In this document: one piece after another, positions 1-4,578 of the stretch
Layout: each line of letters begins with the position of its first letter
Numbering within the stretch: position 1 is the stretch's first letter
Assembly (NCBI GenBank): GCA_002367355.1
Contig: DFBQ01000208.1
Coordinates: forward strand, 1-7,429
DNA: 7,429 nt
Origin: Deltaproteobacteria bacterium UBA3076
GTDB lineage: Bacteria; Desulfobacterota; Dissulfuribacteria; Dissulfuribacterales; UBA3076
Direction: 5' to 3'
The notes under the pieces: model-generated
What the model was told of the DNA's origin: nothing
The model's database searches: none
Seen by the model: only the letters and a program-made list of their open reading frames with translations
Position numbers and translations under genes: made by a program

Positions 1-61
1 GGTCCTTGGTCGAAAACTCGGTTTGAATTAACTGAACAGGCAGCTATTGAAGAGTTCAAGT

Positions 62-210
62 TGAACTTCTCAATAAGTCTGGGTAACAGTCACTGGATTC
101 CCGCCTTCGCGGGAATGACGATTGGGTGTGAGCGCCTGTCATTCCGGCGAAAGCCGGAATCCATTGGATAGTCGCAAAATATGATTTGCCCGGACTTATT
201 GAGAAGTTAC
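62..210. repeat. 149-bp palindromic MITE-like element, copy 1
   Basis: Non-coding element bounded by terminal inverted repeats: AACTTCTCAATAAGTCTGGG at 64-83 and its reverse complement, with one mismatch, at 189-208. Inside are two smaller palindromes, ATTCCCGCCTTCGCGGGAAT (97-116) and ATTCCGGCGAAAGCCGGAAT (141-160), which flank a 20-bp core at 119-138. It aligns without gaps to 4170-4318: 122 of 129 positions outside the core match, and the core is exactly inverted. A 12-bp direct repeat, GTTCAAGTTGAA, lies at 54-65 and 211-222 and could be a target duplication, though it overlaps the element's left end. The ATTCCC-N8-GGGAAT palindrome resembles the dRS3 repeat class known from Neisseria; that is similarity of form only. 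There is no transposase, so it would have to be mobilised in trans. Confidence 0.85.
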
Positions 211-277
211 GTTCAAGTTGAATTATGACAAGAGGCTATGAGAAACAGTACGGCTTCTTCTTCCGGCTTTTAAGGGA

Positions 278-2200
278 TCAGGCCACGGCCATCAGATTTC
301 CGACCAGTTTGGAGAATTTGGAAGGATCATCCACCTTGCCGCCCTCGCCGATGACCGCAAGATCCAGCAGCAGAAGGATGTAGTCGTTGAGCTGCGCGTC
401 GTTTTTGTCCTTTTCGAACATGGCGTGGATCTTTTCCATCACCGGATGGGCCATATTGAGTTCCAGCACGCGCTTGTTCTCCGGTGTCTCTTGACCGGCG
501 GACTTGAGAATTTTTTCCATGTAACCGCTCATATCATAGGTGTTGCCGGACAGACAGGCTACCGAATCGGTGAGGCGCGTAGACGGGCGCACCTCCTTGA
601 TGGTGTCTTGCAACTGCGCCCGGATGTGCTTGAACAGGGTTTCGTACCGGCCCTTTTTATCCTCGTCCACCTTGTCCAGATCCAGATCGCCCTTTTCCGC
701 ACTCTTGAGCGGCTTGCCGTCGTATTCGGTCAGGGTCTGGGTCACCCATTCGTCAACCGGGTCGGTCATCAGCAGGACCTCATAGTCCTTTGATTTGAGC
801 TGCTCGATCAGAGGGCTGTGGATCAGCGCCGACAGGTTCTCGCCGGTGATGTAGAAAATCTCTTTCTGGTCCGGCTGCATACCGGCAACGTAGTCCTGAA
901 GCGACCGCCACTTGCCGTCGGATTTGGTGGTCTTGTAGCGTAGCAGGTCGGCGATCTTGTCTTTGTTATCCAAATCCGTGTGCACCCCGACCTTGAGGAC
1001 GGCGCCGAACTCCTCCCAAAACTTTTCGTATTTCTCAGAGTCCATGTTCTTCAGCAGATCCAGGATCTTTTTGGCCAGATTCCGCCGGATGTTGCGCACC
1101 AGTCGATCCTGCTGCAGGATTTCCCGGCTTACGTTGAGGTTTAGGTCCGGGGCGTCCACCACCCCCTTAACGAAACGTAAGTATTCCGGCATCAGCTCCT
1201 TGCAGTCGTCCATAATGAAAACGCGTTTGCAGTAGAGCTGCACCCCGTGTTTGAATGCCTGGGAAAAAAGATCAAACGGCGCCTGGGAAGGGATGTAGAG
1301 CAGGGCTGAATATTCAGTGGTGCCCTCCAGCTTCAGGTGCAGCTTTTCCAGCGGCGGCTGCCAGTCGTGGCTGATGTGCCGGTAGAATTCCTCGTACTCC
1401 TTGTCGTCGATGTCCTTTTTGTTTCTGGACCAGATCGCCTTCATGGAGTTGAGCGTTTCGGTTTTTACAACCTTGCGGGTGGTTTCCCCGATGGGTTTGC
1501 CGTCTTTGTCCTTGAGTTGTTCTTCATCGGGAATCGGTTCGTCCTTCTCCACGTCCATGAGGATAGGATAGGCCACGAAATCGGAATGCTGCTTGATGAT
1601 GCTGCGGATGGTCCACTCGTCTGTAAAATCCGGTTCGCCTTCTTCCCTTTTTTTCAGTTCCAGGGTAATGATTGTTCCGCGGCTGTCTTTTTCAGCTTCG
1701 GTGATGGTAAACTTCCCGTCCCCCTGGGATTCCCAGCGCACTGCCTTGTCCGCGCCTGCAGCACGGGTCAGCAGCGTCACCCTTTCGGCCACGATAAAGG
1801 AGCTGTAAAAGCCGACGCCGAACTGGCCGATCAGCTCCGGGGTGAGGATGTTGTCCTTATTGAGCTGCGCTATGGCTTCGATAAATGCCCCTGTGCCGCT
1901 TTTGGCGATGGTGCCGATATTTTCCAGCACCTCGTCGTAGGTCATGCCGATGCCGTTGTCCGCAACTATCAGCGTATTTTTGATCCTGTCCGGTTCGATT
2001 CGGATGCTGAATTCCGTATCATTTCCCAGAATCCCCTCCTCGGTCTGGGCCTTGAAGCGCAGCTTGTCAATGGCGTCCGAGGCATTGGAGATCAGTTCCC
2101 GCAGAAAAATCTCCTTGTTTGAATATAGCGAGTTGATGATCAGGTTCAGCAACTGCTTGACTTCGGTCTTGAATTCATGGGTTTCGGTCCTGGCGGTCAT
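278..2200 (-). CDS. htpG: Molecular chaperone HtpG (Hsp90 family)
   Basis: This is a cytosolic ATP-dependent Hsp90 chaperone that works as a homodimer and helps proteins fold or refold after stress, usually with the DnaK system. At 640 residues it is close to the usual bacterial length (E. coli about 624). The N-terminal GHKL ATPase domain carries [12 protein letters not shown] (residues 32-43, with Glu35 and Asn39), DNGIGM (81-86), the glycine-rich lid GQFGVGF (125-131) and GTIITL (175-180). The middle domain has the LNVSREILQ loop with Arg359, which contacts the ATP gamma-phosphate in this family. There is no MEEVD tail, as expected for a bacterial member. The ATG at 2200 is preceded by a good Shine-Dalgarno sequence (CCGGAGGT, 2211-2218), and the protein starts at the usual point before the THEFKTEV region. 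The next gene upstream on the same strand is cobT, but a hairpin and a promoter lie between them, so it is probably its own transcription unit. The sequence appears intact with no missing key residue. Confidence 0.98.
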   Translation of the reverse strand: MTARTETHEFKTEVKQLLNLIINSLYSNKEIFLRELISNASDAIDKLRFKAQTEEGILGNDTEFSIRIEPDRIKNTLIVADNGIGMTYDEVLENIGTIAKSGTGAFIEAIAQLNKDNILTPELIGQFGVGFYSSFIVAERVTLLTRAAGADKAVRWESQGDGKFTITEAEKDSRGTIITLELKKREEGEPDFTDEWTIRSIIKQHSDFVAYPILMDVEKDEPIPDEEQLKDKDGKPIGETTRKVVKTETLNSMKAIWSRNKKDIDDKEYEEFYRHISHDWQPPLEKLHLKLEGTTEYSALLYIPSQAPFDLFSQAFKHGVQLYCKRVFIMDDCKELMPEYLRFVKGVVDAPDLNLNVSREILQQDRLVRNIRRNLAKKILDLLKNMDSEKYEKFWEEFGAVLKVGVHTDLDNKDKIADLLRYKTTKSDGKWRSLQDYVAGMQPDQKEIFYITGENLSALIHSPLIEQLKSKDYEVLLMTDPVDEWVTQTLTEYDGKPLKSAEKGDLDLDKVDEDKKGRYETLFKHIRAQLQDTIKEVRPSTRLTDSVACLSGNTYDMSGYMEKILKSAGQETPENKRVLELNMAHPVMEKIHAMFEKDKNDAQLNDYILLLLDLAVIGEGGKVDDPSKFSKLVGNLMAVA

Positions 2201-2210
2201 TTATCTGGAT

Positions 2211-2218
2211 ACCTCCGG
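2211..2218 (-). promoter_or_regulatory. Ribosome binding site of htpG
   Basis: On the minus strand this reads CCGGAGGT, with GGAGG ten to eleven bases before the ATG at 2200. It supports the chosen start. It lies downstream of the hairpin leader described at 2275-2301. Confidence 0.75.
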
Positions 2219-2274
2219 TTCTTAAGGGAAAACGAATTTCAAAGTTTTTGCAGTGTAATCAGGTCTGCCATCGC

Positions 2275-2301
2275 AAAAAAAAGCGACTATCGCCGCTTTT
2301 T
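2275..2301 (-). terminator. Intrinsic-terminator-like hairpin between cobT and htpG
   Basis: On the minus strand the arm AAAAAGCG (from 2301) pairs with CGCTTTTT (ending 2278), and an inner alternative GCGA-TAG-TCGC is followed directly by eight T residues (2282-2275). This is the layout of a Rho-independent terminator and would end the cobU-cobT transcript about 100 bases after the cobT stop. It lies downstream of the best htpG promoter, so it may also sit in the htpG leader as an attenuator. The stem is short and only partly GC, so its strength is uncertain. Confidence 0.6.
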
Positions 2302-2322
2302 AAAAACTTCGTTTATTCGGGT

Positions 2323-2353
2323 TATATAATGCGTGCGAATTCAAAATTGTCAA
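2323..2353 (-). promoter_or_regulatory. Sigma70-like promoter for htpG
   Basis: On the minus strand a perfect -35 hexamer TTGACA (2353-2348) is followed after 18-19 bases by TTATAT/TATATA (2329-2323). The spacer is slightly longer than the ideal 17. Transcription would start near 2315, giving a leader of about 115 bases before the htpG ATG. No sigma32 consensus and no CIRCE operator were seen. The match is by eye only. Confidence 0.5.
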
Positions 2354-2394
2354 GACACGCAACGCGCCTTTTTAGACAAATGAATCCGGTGAGT

Positions 2395-3468
2395 CTAAAG
2401 ATTCGATACGGCTTCCCCGGATGAGACCTGTGCCCCCTCGAATGTGGCCATTTCAAGGTATATCTTAAGGCCGGCCTCTATGAGTCCCATTGCCAGGGCT
2501 GCGCCCGTGCCTTCCCCAAGGCGGAGGTCAAGATCCAGAACAGGCTTCAGCCCAAGGTGTTCAAGCTGAATCCTGTGACCGCACTCGACTGACTGGTGAG
2601 ATGCAAACAGGTAGTCTCTGACAAGGGGTTGAAGGCTATGGGCTACAAGGGCGCCGGCAGTAGAAATAAAGCCGTCCGTCACCACCGGTGTTTTTTTTGA
2701 GGCTGCACCCAGAATGACCCCGCATATTGCCGCGATTTCAAGACCGCCCACTGCGGCAAGCGTCCCGATAGGGTCCCGGGGATCCGGTCTGTGCCTCTCA
2801 AGGGCCTTTTTGATAATTCCCGTCTTGTGCGACAAGGCCTCGTTACTGATCCCTGTTCCCCTGCCGGTTACATCTCGCACAGCCTTGTTACAAAACACGG
2901 CAGTAAGGGCGCTGGCAGAGGTTGTGTTGCCGATTCCCATTTCTCCTGTGGCAAGAATAGTAGTCCCCTCTGAGATGGCTTTTTCTGCTAATTCCGCACC
3001 TTTAAGAATTGCCGAGATGGCTTCTTCCCTGGTCAAGGCAGGTTCCCTGACCATGTTCCTGGTCCCGTGGGCCACTTTACAGCGAATTAATCCTGCCAGT
3101 TTTGGGAAATCGTAATCTACCCCTATGTCCACCACCATGACGTCGGCGCCTACATGCCTTGCAAGGATATTTATCCCTGCGCCACCTGAAAGGAAGTTGT
3201 GAACCATCTGAAAGGTGACGTCCTTGGGAAAGGCGCTCACACCCTCTTCAGTTACCCCGTGGTCTCCGGCAAATACTAAGACTGTCTTTTTGGGAAGAGA
3301 AGGCCTCATGTTTCCGTTAATCAGGATGTATTTTTTTGCAAGCTCTTCCAACCGGCCGAGGCTATCTTTGGGTTTGGTCAGGTTGTCGAGGTGAGACTGA
3401 ATCTTGTGCTCTTGACTATAGTCAATCGGATCAATTGATCGCAGAAGTTCCTCAAGTCTTTGTTTCAT
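2395..3468 (-). CDS. cobT: Nicotinate-nucleotide--dimethylbenzimidazole phosphoribosyltransferase CobT
   Basis: CobT transfers ribose phosphate from nicotinate mononucleotide to 5,6-dimethylbenzimidazole or a related base. The product, alpha-ribazole 5'-phosphate, is the activated lower ligand of cobalamin; the enzyme is cytosolic. The 357 residues match the family length of about 350. Visible signatures in order are LTKPKDSLGRLE (30-41), AGDHGV (67-72), FLSGGAGINILAR (92-104), GEMGIGNTTSAS (175-186), GRGTG (202-206), VVTDGFISTAGALV (262-275), SHQSVECGH (290-298) and LRLGEGTGAAL (315-325). Glu319 in the last is the likely equivalent of the catalytic Glu317 of Salmonella CobT. In the early motif Asp35 stands where Gly is more usual (KPxGSLG). 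The ATG overlaps the cobU stop as ATGA, so translation is probably coupled. Which base it prefers cannot be read from the sequence, and anaerobes often use other benzimidazoles. Confidence 0.97.
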   Translation of the reverse strand: MKQRLEELLRSIDPIDYSQEHKIQSHLDNLTKPKDSLGRLEELAKKYILINGNMRPSLPKKTVLVFAGDHGVTEEGVSAFPKDVTFQMVHNFLSGGAGINILARHVGADVMVVDIGVDYDFPKLAGLIRCKVAHGTRNMVREPALTREEAISAILKGAELAEKAISEGTTILATGEMGIGNTTSASALTAVFCNKAVRDVTGRGTGISNEALSHKTGIIKKALERHRPDPRDPIGTLAAVGGLEIAAICGVILGAASKKTPVVTDGFISTAGALVAHSLQPLVRDYLFASHQSVECGHRIQLEHLGLKPVLDLDLRLGEGTGAALAMGLIEAGLKIYLEMATFEGAQVSSGEAVSNL

Positions 3469-4013
3469 TTAATACTACTCCCTTTCAATTCCAAAGGCAG
3501 TCCTGCCACAACAAGGATCACCCTGTTGCAGATTTCGGCAAGTCCCTGATGGAGCCGCCCGGAAAGATCTCTGTATCTTCTGCCCACAGCTTCACCGGGC
3601 ACCAGGCCGAGTCCAATTTCATTCGATACCATAATTGTAGGGATAGTTGTTCCCGAGAGTGCATCAAAAAGATCCCGGGCTGAATGCTCAATAGAATTTG
3701 GTTTATGCTCCATAAGGTTTGACATCCAAAGGGTCAGACAATCAATAAGAATCACAGAGTATATTCCTGAACACTTTCGGATAATGTTCGGGACCTCTGT
3801 CGGTTCCTCTACCGTCTCCCATTGGGACCCACGTTCCATTCTGTGTCTTTGAATTTTTTCTTCCATCTCTTGATCCAGAGGCTGGGCAGTGGCCACATAC
3901 AGCCCTCTGGCAGTGCCCTTATCTGCAGCAACTATATACTCTTCACCGAGCCTCAAGGCATACCTGCTCTTGCCACTCTGTGCTCCCCCGAGGATCAGGG
4001 TATTAAATGCCAT
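3465..4013 (-). CDS. cobU: Adenosylcobinamide kinase / adenosylcobinamide-phosphate guanylyltransferase
   Basis: This bifunctional enzyme phosphorylates adenosylcobinamide and then transfers GMP from GTP, giving adenosylcobinamide-GDP for joining to alpha-ribazole by cobalamin synthase CobS. The 182 residues match the family (Salmonella CobU about 180). The P-loop GGAQSGKS spans 9-16. The region MEEKIQRHRMER (50-61) contains His57, the candidate for the histidine guanylylated in this family. The Walker B-like segment ILIDCLTLWMSN (88-99) has Asp91, VSNEIGLGLVP (129-139) is the conserved nucleotide-side loop, and the protein ends with the typical GLPLELK region (171-177). It is first in a two-gene unit with cobT, overlapping by four bases. 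The cobS, cobC and cobD partners are not in the window. The Shine-Dalgarno before the ATG at 4013 is poor, because the upstream bases form an 8-bp tandem repeat; this is unusual but I see no better start. Confidence 0.96.
   Translation of the reverse strand: MAFNTLILGGAQSGKSRYALRLGEEYIVAADKGTARGLYVATAQPLDQEMEEKIQRHRMERGSQWETVEEPTEVPNIIRKCSGIYSVILIDCLTLWMSNLMEHKPNSIEHSARDLFDALSGTTIPTIMVSNEIGLGLVPGEAVGRRYRDLSGRLHQGLAEICNRVILVVAGLPLELKGSSIK
3478..3483 (-). promoter_or_regulatory. Ribosome binding site of cobT inside the cobU end
   Basis: On the minus strand AGGGAG lies nine bases before the cobT ATG at 3468, within the last codons of cobU. It supports the cobT start and means cobT can recruit ribosomes itself as well as through ATGA coupling. 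Confidence 0.6.
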
Positions 4014-4044
4014 CGTGATTTCGTGTCTTCGTATTTTCGTGCTT
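4013..4044. repeat. Four degenerate 8-bp tandem units at the cobU start
   Basis: On the plus strand the units are TCGTGATT, TCGTGTCT, TCGTATTT and TCGTGCTT, with a partial fifth (TGTGATC) after them. On the minus strand this reads as AC-rich CACGAAA-type units running straight into the cobU ATG, whose first base pairs with 4013. The repeat takes the place of a normal Shine-Dalgarno. The remaining interval up to 4169 shows no cobalamin riboswitch B12 box and no clear promoter. Confidence 0.6.
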
Positions 4045-4169
4045 TGTGATCAATTTTTTATCTTCAAACCTTTTTGGTTCCGGCACAAAATCCTCAACAT
4101 AACACTTTTATGTCTGCGGTTTTGCTCAATCAGATCGACTAAATCTATGGCAAATCCGGGCGCAAATTC

Positions 4170-4318
4170 GTAACTTCTCAATAAGTCTGGGTAACAGTCA
4201 CTGGATTCCCGCCTTCGCGGGAATGACAGGCGCTCACACCCAATCGTCATTCCCGCGAAGGCGGGAATCCAGTGGATAGTCGCAAAATATGATTTGCCCG
4301 GACTTATTGAGAAATTAC
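4170..4318. repeat. 149-bp palindromic MITE-like element, copy 2
   Basis: Same length and outer orientation as copy 1, at a constant offset of 4108 bases. The ends are GTAACTTCTCAATAAGTC and GACTTATTGAGAAATTAC, inverse to each other with one mismatch. It holds a perfect 29-bp inverted repeat (4199-4227 and 4246-4274) around a short spacer, and each arm is itself palindromic (ATTCCCGCCTTCGCGGGAAT and its complement). The 20-bp core at 4227-4246 is the exact reverse complement of the core in copy 1 (119-138). No clear target duplication flanks this copy. It lies between the divergent cobU and the REC-GspE-REC gene and could act as a transcript-end or cruciform-forming structure. Confidence 0.87.
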
Positions 4319-4578
4319 CAATGTTTTGCGTAACAGGTTGATTTTATTCACCACACTGATTCCGGTTGACGGGTTTAGGCATCACACAAATTCCAGTTGA
4401 GCCAAAATTTTACGGGATATAGGTCCGCTTGATGATGGATCCGGCAGTATGGATTTGATAACATCACTAATATTGAAGGATTTCCAAAATATGCCGAAAG
4501 GTATACTGATGAAGTAATATGAAAATAGTTGATAGATGAATCCCTGCATTCATTATTTTGTGAGTATCCAACCAGGCT
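4319..4578. other. Non-coding leader region upstream of the REC-GspE-REC gene
   Basis: No convincing gene is present on either strand. It contains two near-identical 11-mers, ATTCCGGTTGA (4359-4369) and ATTCCAGTTGA (4390-4400), 31 bases apart; a TATACT hexamer (4502-4507) that could be a -10 box but lacks a good -35; and a small inverted repeat ATGAAT/ATTCAT (4536-4541, 4548-4553) about 25 bases before the start codon. Any of these may be regulatory sites, but none is strong by itself. Confidence 0.4.

Noticed and set aside
1337..2122. Plus-strand open frame of 261 codons opposite htpG
   Set aside because: It is antisense to a clearly real, conserved htpG coding frame, and its composition is that of a GC-rich shadow with no domain signature.
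2217..2260. Sigma32 heat-shock promoter before htpG
   Set aside because: A CTTTGAAA sequence is present on the minus strand, but the matching CCCCATNT-type -10 at proper spacing is missing.
4045..4169. Cobalamin riboswitch upstream of cobU
   Set aside because: Expected in principle before cobalamin genes, but no B12-box-like sequence is present and the interval to the palindromic element is too short for the full aptamer.
4050..4250. Minus-strand open frame of 66 codons containing a SFPRRRESS-like peptide
   Set aside because: Its N-terminal part is a translation of the palindromic element (4170-4250), a common false gene over such repeats. The rest has no recognisable family, so it is not called, though 4050-4169 could be gene debris.
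62..4318. CRISPR array
   Set aside because: The palindromic repeats look superficially CRISPR-like, but there are only two units 4.1 kb apart with internal inverted structure and no regular spacers.
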